From assembly GCF_900624995.1 (NCBI RefSeq), contig NZ_UYXQ01000008.1, positions 62,001 to 126,000 of the forward strand: 64,000 nucleotides of DNA. The letters are read 5' to 3'. Origin of the DNA: Pseudomonas antarctica. GTDB taxonomy: Bacteria > Pseudomonadota > Gammaproteobacteria > Pseudomonadales > Pseudomonadaceae. Position 1 is the first letter of the stretch. Each line of letters opens with the position of its first letter. The translations under genes were made by a program, and so were the position numbers. Under the pieces are notes generated by a model. That model did no database searches. It was not told the DNA's origin and worked only from the letters and a program-made list of their open reading frames with translations. This document shows positions 19,919 to 29,289 of this stretch, piece by piece.

Positions 19919-20088
19919 CAGTGCGGGGTTTTGCGGTACTTGGCAAGAACGGCTTCGCGGGTCGGCAGGGGTTTGTCGACGTCGGCCGGTTGAGTGTCGA
20001 ACCCCTCCAGGCGCAGGCTTGCCAAGTAATTGGAACGGCGGATCTTGTGGTAGTGATCCTGTTTTTGCTCAAACGTCGGTTCGCTCAT
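19918..20088 (-). CDS. YhfG/FicA-type antitoxin of the Fic protein
   Basis: A 56-residue protein, start MSEPTFEQKQDHYHKIRRSN. The segment NYLASLRLEGF contains the class I Fic inhibitory motif (S/T)xxxE(G/N), here S-LRL-E-G, which in known pairs inserts a Glu into the ATP site of Fic. YhfG proteins share the R-N-(x)2-AS-RLEG pattern. It is translationally linked to the Fic gene downstream. The short length makes it easy to overlook. Confidence 0.83.
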   Translation of the reverse strand: MSEPTFEQKQDHYHKIRRSNYLASLRLEGFDTQPADVDKPLPTREAVLAKYRKTPH

Positions 20089-20381
20089 TGCAGCGTACTC
20101 CTGGGTCGCAAGGGTTGATTGTAGCGCAATGCTTCAGTTCGCAGGCGGGATAAAATCAAATGCGGAACCGCTGATTCTGCGCGTAACGCGGATTTGAAAC
20201 GTAGCTCCACAATGGGTTTGCGGTGCTCCTGCAAAGCCGTGCGAAACATCCCACTCCGGCCCAAGGCCACTCCCCAGTCTGTGTATCATCCTGTCTCTTT
20301 TTTCCTTGCGACCTTTCTCGATTCGCTGAGCGTGCTGGGCTATGTTTTTGACTCTTTCAGCGGTCAATGGAGTGACAGTCT

Positions 20382-22319
20382 ATGCACAGCACCCTCCAAC
20401 AGATCTTTGGTTATCCACAGTTTCGTCTGGGCCAGGAAGCCGCGGTCAGCGCGGTGTTGGCCGGGCGTTCGGCCGCAGCCATTTTTCCCACCGGCTCGGG
20501 CAAGTCCCTGTGTTATCAGCTGTCGGCGGTACTGTTGCCGCACCTGACGCTGGTGGTGTCGCCGCTGTTGGCGTTGATGCAGGACCAACTGGGTTTCCTG
20601 CAGCGCCATGGCATTTCAGCCGGCAGTATCGATTCGGCGCAGAGCCGCGAGGACGCCAATGATGTGATGGCCCGTGCGCGTTCGGGCGAGCTGAAAATCC
20701 TGATGATTTCCGTGGAGCGCTTGAAGAACGAGCGCTTCCGTAATTTTTTGCAAAGCGTGCAGATTTCGCTGTTGGTGGTGGATGAAGCGCACTGTATTTC
20801 TGAGTGGGGCCACAACTTCCGCCCGGACTATTTGAAGCTGCCGGACTACCAGCGCCAGTTCAATATCCCACAAGCGCTGCTGCTGACGGCGACGGCCACG
20901 CCCAAGGTGATTGCCGACATGCAGGCGAAGTTCGCGATTGCGCCGGACGATGTCATCACCACGGGCTTCTACCGGCCCAACCTCAACTTGCTGGTGGAAC
21001 CGGTGAGCGGCCACGACAAACGTCGGCGCCTGGTCGAATGGATGAATGAACGCGCCAACCAGCCGAGCATCGTCTACGTCACCCTGCAGAAAACTGCCGA
21101 GCAGATTGCCGAGCACCTGAACCGCAACGGCATTCAGGCCGAGGCTTATCACGCCGGTTTGCCCCACGATAAACGCGAGGGTATCCAGCAACGCTTTATG
21201 GGCGGGCGCTCCAATTGCATCGTTGCCACGATCGCGTTTGGCATGGGGATCGATAAAAGTGATATCCGCAATGTGGTGCACTTCGACCTGCCCAAATCCA
21301 TTGAGAACTACAGCCAGGAGATCGGCCGCGCAGGACGTGATGGGCAGCCGTCCGACTGCTTGGTATTGGCCAACCGCGACAGCCTCAATGTGCTGGAAAA
21401 TTTCGTGTACGGCGATACCCCGGAACAGCAGGGCATTCTTCGTGTCCTCACCGAGTTGCAGGCGGCGCGCAGTGATGGGCAGTGGGAATTCTTGCTGAGG
21501 TCGCTATCGGACCACAGCAACATCCGCGAGCTGCCGCTCAAGACGCTGTTGGTGCAGTTGGAGCTCAAGGGCGTGATTGCGCCGCGTTATGCGTTTTACG
21601 CCGAGTACCGCTTCAAATACCTGATTGAACCCGAGGCCTTGCTGGCGCGTTTTTCCGGCGAGAGACAGCAGTTTGTCGCAGCGATTATCCAAGTGTGCAA
21701 TCGCGCCAGGACCTGGGCGACGGTGGATTTCGACGCGCTTTACCAGCAACACAATGCCGAACGCAGCCGCGTGGTGAAAGCCTTGGATTACTTCCAGGAA
21801 CAGGGCTTGATTGAGCTGGAAAGCAAGCAGATGACGGAGGTCTACAGCCTGCTCAATACCGACTTTGATCCACAGGCGTTGAGCGTGCAGTTATACACAG
21901 GCTTCAAGCAGCACGAGGTGACGGAGGTGGCGCGCATACACGCCATGCTCGATCTGTTTGCTACCGAGCATTGCCTGGGTCAGCGCCTGGCCAAGTACTT
22001 TGGCGATGAAAACGCGCCGTTGCGTTGTGGGCATTGCTCGGTATGCCACGGCCACGTTGCGCATTTACCGCCTGCGCCGAGTCTGCCGCCGCTTGTGGAT
22101 AAAAACTTCATGGGGCTGTGCGGTGATTTTATCCACAGGCATCATGAGTACACGGGGAGTTTGCCTGGCGCGGAGCGGCTGACGCGGTTCCTTGGTGGCA
22201 TCAGCGTGCCGTTGTTTACCAAGTTGAAAGCGCGGGGTATTGCGGGTTTCGCTGCGCTGGAAGCCTACCCCTACGCCGAAGTGCGTGAGTGGGCCGAAGC
22301 CCATTTGAATGATCTGTAA
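20382..22319 (+). CDS. RecQ-family ATP-dependent DNA helicase
   Basis: A 645-residue superfamily 2 helicase. It shows motif I (FPTGSGKSLCYQL), motif II with DEAHC (LLVVDEAHCISEWGHNFR, the aromatic-rich RecQ loop), motif III (LLLTATAT), motif V (IVATIAFGMGIDKSDIRNV), and motif VI (QEIGRAGRDG). A Cys-rich segment (CGHCSVCHG) lies near the C-terminus. The C-terminal third differs from E. coli RecQ, and the protein may belong to a RecQ-like subgroup distinct from housekeeping RecQ. The upstream 290 bases hold no gene besides the Fic module. Confidence 0.88.
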   Translation: MHSTLQQIFGYPQFRLGQEAAVSAVLAGRSAAAIFPTGSGKSLCYQLSAVLLPHLTLVVSPLLALMQDQLGFLQRHGISAGSIDSAQSREDANDVMARARSGELKILMISVERLKNERFRNFLQSVQISLLVVDEAHCISEWGHNFRPDYLKLPDYQRQFNIPQALLLTATATPKVIADMQAKFAIAPDDVITTGFYRPNLNLLVEPVSGHDKRRRLVEWMNERANQPSIVYVTLQKTAEQIAEHLNRNGIQAEAYHAGLPHDKREGIQQRFMGGRSNCIVATIAFGMGIDKSDIRNVVHFDLPKSIENYSQEIGRAGRDGQPSDCLVLANRDSLNVLENFVYGDTPEQQGILRVLTELQAARSDGQWEFLLRSLSDHSNIRELPLKTLLVQLELKGVIAPRYAFYAEYRFKYLIEPEALLARFSGERQQFVAAIIQVCNRARTWATVDFDALYQQHNAERSRVVKALDYFQEQGLIELESKQMTEVYSLLNTDFDPQALSVQLYTGFKQHEVTEVARIHAMLDLFATEHCLGQRLAKYFGDENAPLRCGHCSVCHGHVAHLPPAPSLPPLVDKNFMGLCGDFIHRHHEYTGSLPGAERLTRFLGGISVPLFTKLKARGIAGFAALEAYPYAEVREWAEAHLNDL

Positions 22320-22342
22320 GCCCACTTTCACGAGACTTGCCT

Positions 22343-22774
22343 ATGCCTGACTCAATGCCTTTGCGCGCCGACTACCGTCACTTCCAGCCGATCATTACGC
22401 GTTGGCACGATAACGATGTGTACGGCCATGTGAATAACGTTACTTACTACAGCTTTTTCGACACAGCGGTGAATACCTACCTGATTGAAGAGGGCGGGTT
22501 GGATATTCATGACGGTGAAGTGGTGGGATTTGTGGTGAGTTCGGCGTGTGATTATTTCGCCTCGATCGCGTTTCCCGACCGCCTGGAAATCGGCCTGCGG
22601 GTCGGCAAGTTGGGTAACAGCTCGGTGCAGTATGAGTTGGCGGTGTTCAAGTCAGGCGAAGAGGACGCCTGCGCGGCGGGGCGCTTTGTGCATGTGTTTG
22701 TGGATCGGGCGACGAACCAACCCGTGACGATTCCTGGGAAGTTACGCGAGGCGTTGCAGCGGTTGGTGGTGTGA
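22343..22774 (+). CDS. 4HBT-type acyl-CoA thioesterase
   Basis: A 143-residue hotdog protein. The motif ITRWHDNDVYGHVNNVTYYSFFD is the 4-hydroxybenzoyl-CoA thioesterase active-site region with the catalytic Asp in HDND followed by GHVNN. It is 23 bases downstream of the RecQ-like gene and probably co-transcribed. Substrate unknown. Confidence 0.88.
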   Translation: MPDSMPLRADYRHFQPIITRWHDNDVYGHVNNVTYYSFFDTAVNTYLIEEGGLDIHDGEVVGFVVSSACDYFASIAFPDRLEIGLRVGKLGNSSVQYELAVFKSGEEDACAAGRFVHVFVDRATNQPVTIPGKLREALQRLVV

Positions 22775-22802
22775 CTCGCCATTTTGATCAGCGAAGATCA
22801 AC

Positions 22803-22885
22803 TGTGGCTTGCCAGCGATAGCGATGGGTCAGGTTCAACTGTGGTTCCTGACAGTACGCCATCGCGGGCAAGCCCGGCTCCCACA
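22803..22885. repeat. REPIN
   Basis: Imperfect inverted arms (GTGGCTTGCCAGCGATAGCG and ATCGCGGGCAAGCCCGGCTC) between the thioesterase and the convergent glycine-zipper gene. Confidence 0.75.
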
Positions 22886-22915
22886 GGGATTTGCCTCGTG
22901 CTTTAGACCGTTGCC

Positions 22916-23398
22916 TTACCGATGATTACGGTAGTGATGCTTGTTCTTGCGATGCCCATAGGCATGACCACGACCACGATGATCATCACGGTCATAACGG
23001 CGGTTATCCCGCCCACGATAACGGCGGTCGTCGTCATCGCTCTTGTTGCCCATGTAGTTGCCCAGCGCACCACCCGCGCCACCGCCGGCGGCTGCGCCGA
23101 TCAGGCTGCCGGTGTTGCCGCCCATGCTGCGGCCTACCACATTGCCGCCTGCCGCGCCCAGGGCTCCGCCAATAGCGGCTTCGCCACGGCTGCGCTTGTC
23201 GGCGCCGACCGCACTACCGCCTGCGCCGCCCAAGGCTGCGCCGATGGCCGAACCGGTGTTGCCGCCCATCTGCTGGCCGACAACCGAACCTAAAACCCCG
23301 CCCAATGCGCCGCCCACACCGGCTTCGGTGGTGCCACCGGCCATGGCTGCGCCACTGACCAGGCCAAGGGACAACAAGAGAATCGAGGAGAACTTCAT
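22916..23398 (-). CDS. Glycine-zipper periplasmic/envelope protein
   Basis: A 160-residue exported protein. The Sec signal peptide is MKFSSILLLSLGLVSGAAMA. The mature region is built of repeated glycine-zipper units (GGALGGVLGSVVGQQMGGNT occurs in variants three times), a pattern that packs helices in membranes. The last 45 residues are highly charged, rich in Asp, Arg and His (DDDDRRYRGRD, then HRGRGHAYGHRKNKHHYR), and could bind metal. Function unknown. Confidence 0.75.
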   Translation of the reverse strand: MKFSSILLLSLGLVSGAAMAGGTTEAGVGGALGGVLGSVVGQQMGGNTGSAIGAALGGAGGSAVGADKRSRGEAAIGGALGAAGGNVVGRSMGGNTGSLIGAAAGGGAGGALGNYMGNKSDDDDRRYRGRDNRRYDRDDHRGRGHAYGHRKNKHHYRNHR

Positions 23399-23553
23399 AG
23401 AGAGACCTCAAGAGGATGACGGCGCGATCCTGAGGTTGTATCGAGTCGCTGACAATCGAAAACCGACCGGTGGTACAGGTTGTATACAATTTTCTAACTT
23501 ACTGTTTTATATAGGGAACTTAAGTGGTTTTTGCGAGTCTTTAGCTACTTGGG

Positions 23554-23586
23554 AAAGGCCGCTTTTATGCAAAAGCGGCCTTTTTT
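23554..23586 (+). terminator. Strong intrinsic terminator, + orientation
   Basis: A 13-base perfect stem (AAAGGCCGCTTTT/AAAAGCGGCCTTT) with a 4-base loop and a T-run on the + side. Both neighbouring genes are on the - strand, so it either serves the fdh operon from the opposite side or ends an unannotated + strand RNA. Confidence 0.8.
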
Positions 23587-23689
23587 GTGCCTGGGATTTG
23601 CCATGTCGGCGAGCGGCTTTTGTGGCAAGCCTGCTCGCCACAATAATTCCCGGTGCCAAAACACGCCCGCTCACTACAACAACCCCCCG

Positions 23690-26038
23690 TCAGGCCGAAC
23701 GCGCCATGATCAGGCCAGTCGCGCTCGCCGCTTCCAAACGAATCGCCACAAACTTAGATGTCGGCGTATGGCTGCCATCTCCGGTGCTTTCCAGCGGCAC
23801 CAGCGGGTTCACTTCCGGGTAATAAGCCGCTGCCTGACCCGCCGGAATATCAAATGCCAGCAGGGTGAAGCCTTTCACGCGACGCTCACGGCCGTCTTCC
23901 CACAGCGAAACGATGTCAGCCTTTTGCCCCGGCTTGAAGCCCAAGCGGATGATGTCGGCTTCGTTGACGAACAGCACGTCACGCTGGCCTTTCACGCCAC
24001 GGTAGCGGTCGTCCAGGCCATAAATGGTGGTGTTGTACTGATCGTGGGAGCGCATCGATTGCATGATCAGGTCCGGCACCCGGCCTGTGGCGTGGGTGCG
24101 TTCGTGGATCAGGTCTTTGGGCAGCACGTTCGGGCGGAAGTTGGCGCGGCCAGAAGGCGTGTTCCAACGGCGTGCACCGGCGGAGTTACCCAGGTAAAAA
24201 CCGCCCGGGTGTTTGAGGCGTTCGTTGAAATCCTTGAAGCCTGGGATGGTGTCCGCGATCAGGTCACGGATACGGCTGTAGTCAGCCACTAGCCAGTTCC
24301 AGTCCACCGGTTTGCTACCCAGGGTCGCGGCGGCAATACCGGCGAGGATCGCAGGCTCGGATTTCATCAGCTTCGACAGCGGCTGCAACTGGCCATTGGA
24401 ATCGTGAACCATGCTGAACGAGTCTTCCACCGTCACCGCTTGCGGGCCTTCGGCCTGTATGTCGATGTCGGTGCGGCCCAGGCATGGCAGGATCAGCGCG
24501 TCTTTGCCATGCATTAGGTGGCTGCGGTTGAGCTTGGTGCTGATCTGCACGGTCAGGTCGCAGTTGCGCAGCGCCTCGAAAGTGCGCGGGCTGTCTGGCG
24601 TAGCTTGGGCGAAGTTGCCGCCCAGGCCGATAAATACCTTGGAGCGGCCTTCGAGCATCGCGTGGATCGCTTCGACCACGTTATGGCCATTGTGGCGCGG
24701 CACCTGGAACTGGAAGCGACGTTCCAGTGAGTCGAGGAACGCCACCGGTGGACGTTCGTTGATGCCCATGGTGCGGTCGCCCTGCACGTTACTGTGGCCA
24801 CGCACCGGGCACAGGCCGGCACCTGGGCGGCCGATGTTGCCGCGCAGCAGCATCAGGTTGGCGATTTCCTGGATGGTCGGCACTGAGTGGCGGTGCTGGG
24901 TGATGCCCATTGCCCAGCACATGATCACGTTCTTGCCTTTGGCGTACATGCGCGCCGCTTGCTCGATCTCAACCAGGCTAAGGCCGGACTGCTCGACGAT
25001 TTCATCCCACGAGGTGTCATCGATCTGGCCGAGGTACTCAAGCACGTTAGTGGTGTGCTCGTTGAGGAAGTCGTGATCGAACACCGCTTCTTTGCCTTCG
25101 GCCTGGGCTTGGCGTTCCCACAGCAGCAGGAACTTGGCCATGCCGCGCAAGATGGCCATGTCGCCACCCAGCGCCGGGCGGAAGTAGGCAGTGTTGGTCG
25201 GCTTATCACCGTTGGTGAGCATTTCCAGCGGGTGTTGCGGATGCTGGAAGCGTTCCAGGCCACGTTCTTTCAGCGGGTTGATGCACACCACCTGGGCACC
25301 GCGTTTAACCGCCTCACGCAGTGGTTCGAGCATGCGCGGGTGGTTGGTGCCGGGGTTCTGGCCCCACACGAAAATCGCATCGGCATGTTCGAAGTCATCA
25401 AAGGTCACGGTGCCTTTGCCCACGCCCACGCTTTGCGCCAGGGCCACGCCGCTGGCTTCGTGGCACATGTTCGAGCAGTCCGGGAAGTTATTGGTGCCGT
25501 AGGCGCGTACGAACAGCTGATAGAGGTACGCCGCTTCGTTGCTGGCCCGGCCCGAGGTGTAGAACTCGGCCATGTCCGGGCTTGGCAGGGCGTTGAGGTG
25601 CTTGCCGACCAAGTCGAACGCCGCTTCCCAACTGATAGCCTTGTAGCGGTCAGTTTCGGCGTCATAGCGCATCGGTTCGGTCAGACGGCCTTGGTATTCC
25701 AGCCAATAGTCGCTTTGCTCCAGCAGCGCGGTGACGCTGTGTTTGGCAAAGAATGCAGCATCCACACGGCGTTTGGTCGCTTCCCAGTTAACGGCCTTGG
25801 CGCCGTTTTCGCAGAACTTGACCATGCCGCTTTCCGGCGAGTCGCCCCACGCACAGCCCGGGCAGTCGAAGCCGCCGTTCTGGTTGGTCTTGAGCATCAT
25901 GCGCAGGTTTTTCATCGCGTTGTCGCTGGTCAGCCAGGCCTGCGCCACGCTGATCAGCGCGCCCCAGCCGCCGGCCGGGCCTTTATAGGGCTTGTAGCGC
26001 GGGGTTGGGGTTTGGTCGGCTTGGTGATGCATGCTCAT
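23690..26038 (-). CDS. FdhF/YdeP-family molybdopterin oxidoreductase
   Basis: A 782-residue molybdopterin enzyme related to formate dehydrogenase H. Near the N-terminus GGFDCPGCAWGDSP replaces the full iron-sulfur CxxC pattern. The molybdopterin-binding segments include FYTSGRASNEAAYLYQLF, NMCHEASGVALAQSVG, FVWGQNPGTNHPRM, and LLRGNIGRPGAGLCPVRGHS. The Cys in NMCHEASG may be the molybdenum ligand. The ATG at 26038 overlaps the fdhD stop by 4 bases. This family includes YdeP of E. coli, linked to acid resistance; activity on formate is not assured. Confidence 0.85.
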   Translation of the reverse strand: MSMHHQADQTPTPRYKPYKGPAGGWGALISVAQAWLTSDNAMKNLRMMLKTNQNGGFDCPGCAWGDSPESGMVKFCENGAKAVNWEATKRRVDAAFFAKHSVTALLEQSDYWLEYQGRLTEPMRYDAETDRYKAISWEAAFDLVGKHLNALPSPDMAEFYTSGRASNEAAYLYQLFVRAYGTNNFPDCSNMCHEASGVALAQSVGVGKGTVTFDDFEHADAIFVWGQNPGTNHPRMLEPLREAVKRGAQVVCINPLKERGLERFQHPQHPLEMLTNGDKPTNTAYFRPALGGDMAILRGMAKFLLLWERQAQAEGKEAVFDHDFLNEHTTNVLEYLGQIDDTSWDEIVEQSGLSLVEIEQAARMYAKGKNVIMCWAMGITQHRHSVPTIQEIANLMLLRGNIGRPGAGLCPVRGHSNVQGDRTMGINERPPVAFLDSLERRFQFQVPRHNGHNVVEAIHAMLEGRSKVFIGLGGNFAQATPDSPRTFEALRNCDLTVQISTKLNRSHLMHGKDALILPCLGRTDIDIQAEGPQAVTVEDSFSMVHDSNGQLQPLSKLMKSEPAILAGIAAATLGSKPVDWNWLVADYSRIRDLIADTIPGFKDFNERLKHPGGFYLGNSAGARRWNTPSGRANFRPNVLPKDLIHERTHATGRVPDLIMQSMRSHDQYNTTIYGLDDRYRGVKGQRDVLFVNEADIIRLGFKPGQKADIVSLWEDGRERRVKGFTLLAFDIPAGQAAAYYPEVNPLVPLESTGDGSHTPTSKFVAIRLEAASATGLIMARSA

Positions 26039-26874
26039 GGCTGGTACTCCATCGCGGGGCTGTAGACCCGCGGCGCACTTTTCTGCGGCAGGTGGATGAG
26101 GTTGAGGTTGTGCCGGCGCGCCCATTGCAGGGCCAGGCCGGTGGGTGATGACAGGCTGACCAGGGTCTGGATGCCCGCGCGCAAAACTTTTTGAATCAAT
26201 TCGAGGCTGCAGCGACTGGTGACAATCGCCAGGCCACCGTCGATCGGAATCTTTTGGCGGATCAGGGCGCCGATCAATTTATCCAGGGCGTTATGCCGGC
26301 CAATGTCTTCGCGGCCCATGAGCAATTCGCCCTGGTTATTCATAAATACCGCCGCATGCACCGCGCCGCTGTGCTGGCCCAAGGGCTGGAACGCGCTGAT
26401 GCGTTGGCGCAGGCCGTCGAGCCATTCGGCGGGTGGCAAGGGCGCGCCCGGCAGCACTTGAAGGTCGGGCAAGGCTTGCTCTACCGCCTCCACACCGCAC
26501 AAACCGCAGCCGCTAGTGCCGGCCAATTGGCGGCGCTGCTGCTTGAGGTTCCAGAAGGCACGGCTGGAAATCTGCACCTGGGCGTACTGGGCAGAACCCG
26601 AGCCGCTGAGTTTTAGATCATAGATGTCGCTAACGTCGGCGATAATGCCGCTACCGATGCTGAAGCCGACGATGAAGTCTTCCAGGTCCGTCGGCGTCAC
26701 CAGCATGACGGCCTGGCTGATATCGTTATAAGCAATCGCCAACGCCACTTCTTCCGCCAACGCAGTGCTGGCGACTTCGGTGTGTTCGAGGTTGCAAAAC
26801 TGGTAGCTCTGGCTGGCGGCGGGCGCGGGCGTTTCGAGGGAGGGTGCCGCGCAGACTGGGCGCTTGGCGTTCAT
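26035..26874 (-). CDS. fdhD: Formate dehydrogenase accessory sulfurtransferase FdhD
   Basis: A 279-residue cytoplasmic protein that passes sulfur from IscS to the molybdenum cofactor. The catalytic Cys pair is in GTSGCGLCGVEAVE (about residues 120-133), and the family signatures DIGRHNALDKLIGALI and VTSRCSLELIQKVLRAGI are present. It is translationally coupled to the molybdoenzyme downstream, which therefore probably depends on it. Confidence 0.95.
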   Translation of the reverse strand: MNAKRPVCAAPSLETPAPAASQSYQFCNLEHTEVASTALAEEVALAIAYNDISQAVMLVTPTDLEDFIVGFSIGSGIIADVSDIYDLKLSGSGSAQYAQVQISSRAFWNLKQQRRQLAGTSGCGLCGVEAVEQALPDLQVLPGAPLPPAEWLDGLRQRISAFQPLGQHSGAVHAAVFMNNQGELLMGREDIGRHNALDKLIGALIRQKIPIDGGLAIVTSRCSLELIQKVLRAGIQTLVSLSSPTGLALQWARRHNLNLIHLPQKSAPRVYSPAMEYQP

Positions 26875-26971
26875 GGGGCAGTACCACCGGCGGATTGATC
26901 AGTGTTCAGACTAGGCGCGACAAAGCGTCGCGTCTAATTGCCAGTACTGATCTACCGATAGATGACGTCGA

Positions 26972-27859
26972 TCAAGGCTCTTGCTGCGATTTCTGAAACA
27001 GCGCAAAACAGGCTTCCGCCAGCGCTGAACGCGGCGCGCTACGACGCATGATCAGCCCAAGTCGGGCCAGCGTGTGAGCGTCTTCAATGGGTTGCAGGCG
27101 CAAATGCTCAGTGAGGGCGTCAAGGCCGCCGTCCAATGGCATTACGGCGCAACACAGTCCGCCGTGCACGGCTTGTAACAATTGATGCACCGCATCGGTT
27201 TGCAGCAAAAGCTGCGGGATGAGCCCCCGGCTGTGGAAGTTGTGGTCGATGGATTGGCGAAAGTGCATGCCGCTGGTGAGCATGCCCAGCGGCAGTTCGA
27301 TCAGCGCTTCCCAGCTCAACGGCTTGTCGCCGAAGCTGAAAAAACGCTGGTCGTAGAGCAGGCCCATGCGGGTTTCGCCCAGCGCCAACGAGTCGAAGCG
27401 CTCGTTGTCCAGACGCTCCAGGTAGGACACCCCGAGGTCCAGGCGATTGCTCGCCAGCTGTTCGAGGATTTGTTCGGAGCTTAATGCCGAGAGTTCAAAG
27501 CGCAGGCTCGGGTGCTCTTTATGCAGCTGTTTCATCAGCGCCAAAGGATCGAAGCTCGACAGCGGCACCACGCCCAGGCGCAGCGTGCCGACCAAATTGC
27601 CGCGACAGGCCGCCGCTTCAGCCTGCAAGCCGTCATAGGCCGCCAGTACGGTGCGCGCCCACGCCAACACGCGTTCGCCCGGCGCGGTGAAGCCTTCGAA
27701 GCGCTGGCCACGATTGACCAACGGCAAGTCCAGCTCTTCTTCCAGGTTGCGCAGGCGCATCGACAAGGTGGGCTGGGTGATATGACAGCGCGCAGCCGCC
27801 TGGCCGAAGTGCCGGGTCTCGTCGAGGGCGATGAGGAATTTCAGCTGTTTGATGTCCAT
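26972..27859 (-). CDS. LysR-family transcriptional regulator
   Basis: A 295-residue regulator. The N-terminal winged helix-turn-helix is MDIKQLKFLIALDETRHFGQ with HITQPTLSMRLRNLEEEL. An effector domain follows (TLRLGVVPLSSFDPLALMKQ). The ATG at 27859 is the natural LysR start; the longer open frame upstream is ignored. It lies 97 bases before fdhD in the same direction, so it may control the fdhD-oxidoreductase pair. Confidence 0.88.
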   Translation of the reverse strand: MDIKQLKFLIALDETRHFGQAAARCHITQPTLSMRLRNLEEELDLPLVNRGQRFEGFTAPGERVLAWARTVLAAYDGLQAEAAACRGNLVGTLRLGVVPLSSFDPLALMKQLHKEHPSLRFELSALSSEQILEQLASNRLDLGVSYLERLDNERFDSLALGETRMGLLYDQRFFSFGDKPLSWEALIELPLGMLTSGMHFRQSIDHNFHSRGLIPQLLLQTDAVHQLLQAVHGGLCCAVMPLDGGLDALTEHLRLQPIEDAHTLARLGLIMRRSAPRSALAEACFALFQKSQQEP

Positions 27860-27989
27860 CTTCGCTCCGGGCGTATTCCAATGGCGGGGGATTCTAGCGC
27901 GTTTGGGTCTTTGGTCGGCCTGGAACCCAAGTCGGCAGGACTGGTCTAGTCTTGGGCATCTGGAACTTAAACCCCAAGGAGAGCGCACC

Positions 27990-28430
27990 ATGAGTATTTT
28001 TAGCTTTGTTAAGGAAGCTGGCGAGAAGCTTATTGACCTGTTGACGCCGGGTAATGCCAACGCAAGTGATGAGTTGAAGAAGCACATCAGCGATGTCGGG
28101 CTTGGAAACCCGAATGTCACCGCCACCGTTGATGGCGACAAGGTCACCGTCAAGGGCGAAGTTGCCACCCAGGAAGAGAAAGAAAAAATCATCCTGGCCG
28201 CAGGCAATATTGCCGGTGTTGGCAGTGTAGATGACCAGATCACCGTGACTGGCCCGGCCGTGGCTGCTGCGCGTTTCGTGGTAGTGAAAAAAGGCGACAC
28301 CCTTAGCGCGATTTCCCTGGCGGTGTACGGCAATGCCAATCAGTACAACAAAATCTTCGAGGCCAACAAGCCGATGCTTAAAGATGTGAACAAAATTTAC
28401 CCCGGGCAAACCCTGCGTATTCCTGAGTAA
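27990..28430 (+). CDS. Kbp/YgaU-like BON and LysM domain protein
   Basis: A 146-residue protein with the layout of E. coli Kbp (YgaU), a cytoplasmic potassium-binding protein. Residues 1-90 form a BON domain (VGLGNPNVTATVDGDKVTVK) and the C-terminal part is a LysM domain (VVKKGDTLSAISLAVYGNAN through IYPGQTLRIPE). No signal peptide is visible. The start has AAGGAGAG upstream. It is divergent from the LysR gene. Confidence 0.9.
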   Translation: MSIFSFVKEAGEKLIDLLTPGNANASDELKKHISDVGLGNPNVTATVDGDKVTVKGEVATQEEKEKIILAAGNIAGVGSVDDQITVTGPAVAAARFVVVKKGDTLSAISLAVYGNANQYNKIFEANKPMLKDVNKIYPGQTLRIPE

Positions 28431-28445
28431 CACGCAGAACAAAAA

Positions 28446-28535
28446 TGTGGGAACGGGCTTGCTCGCGAATACGGTAGATCAGTTAACCAATATATTGACT
28501 GATACTCCGCCTTCGCGAGCGAGCCCGCTCCCACA
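28446..28535. repeat. REPIN
   Basis: Inverted arms (TGTGGGAACGGGCTTGCTCG and the complement GCGAGCGAGCCCGCTCCCAC) between the convergent Kbp-like and yrfG genes. Confidence 0.9.
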
Positions 28536-28539
28536 TTGA

Positions 28540-29202
28540 TTAGAGTCCGGCAATAAGATCCCGGTAATCATCCACCGCCGCAAATTCCGCTGTGTCCTTT
28601 GGCCCCTTCTTACTGTCCGGGTTTTTCACCGCCAGCAAATGCCCCACGCCAAAATCCCGGGCACTGCGCAAGATCGGCAAGGTGTCATCGATAAACAGGC
28701 TGCGGGCCGGGTCGAAGTGGATGTCGGCTTGCAGGGCTGCCCAGAACTGCGGGTCTTCCTTGGGGAAACCGTAGTCATGGGAGCTGATCAATCGCTGGAA
28801 ATACGGCGCCAGTTCAATGCGTTCCAATTTCAATGACAGCGAATCACGATGAGCGTTGGTGATCAGAACCACGCGCTTGCCGGCCTGTTTGATCGCCGCC
28901 AGAAAGGTGTCCGCATCCGGGCGCAGGGCAATCAGGTGGGCAGTTTCCAACTTGAGTTCGCGCACCGGAATATTCAGCTCCGTGCTCCAGAAGTCCAGGC
29001 AATACCATTGCAACTGTCCGGCGTTACGCTCGAACAGCGGCTGCAATTCCATTTGCGCCAAGGCGCGGCTCACCCCGTGCAGCTCGGCGTAGCGCTGGGG
29101 CAGGTGCTCCATCCAGAAGTGGTTGTCGAAATGCAGGTCGAGCAAGGTGCCATCCATGTCCAGCAAGACAGTGTCGATGGCGTGCCAGTTCAAAGCGGGC
29201 AT
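28540..29202 (-). CDS. yrfG: GMP/IMP nucleotidase YrfG (HAD family)
   Basis: A 220-residue HAD hydrolase. The nucleophile motif is VLLDMDGTLLDLHFDN, motif II is VVLITNAHRD, and the acidic motif IV is SLFIDDTLPIL. The sequence around NHFWMEHLPQRYAELHG is typical of YrfG, which dephosphorylates purine nucleoside monophosphates. It is divergent from nudE, a gene often found beside yrfG. Confidence 0.88.
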   Translation of the reverse strand: MPALNWHAIDTVLLDMDGTLLDLHFDNHFWMEHLPQRYAELHGVSRALAQMELQPLFERNAGQLQWYCLDFWSTELNIPVRELKLETAHLIALRPDADTFLAAIKQAGKRVVLITNAHRDSLSLKLERIELAPYFQRLISSHDYGFPKEDPQFWAALQADIHFDPARSLFIDDTLPILRSARDFGVGHLLAVKNPDSKKGPKDTAEFAAVDDYRDLIAGL

Positions 29203-29289
29203 GGGGCGTTCTCATGTAAGTAAAGATATCCGACACAGACAATCGGAAAAGCCACGGTATAGTAACCCGATCACGCCAAGGAGCCGCTT

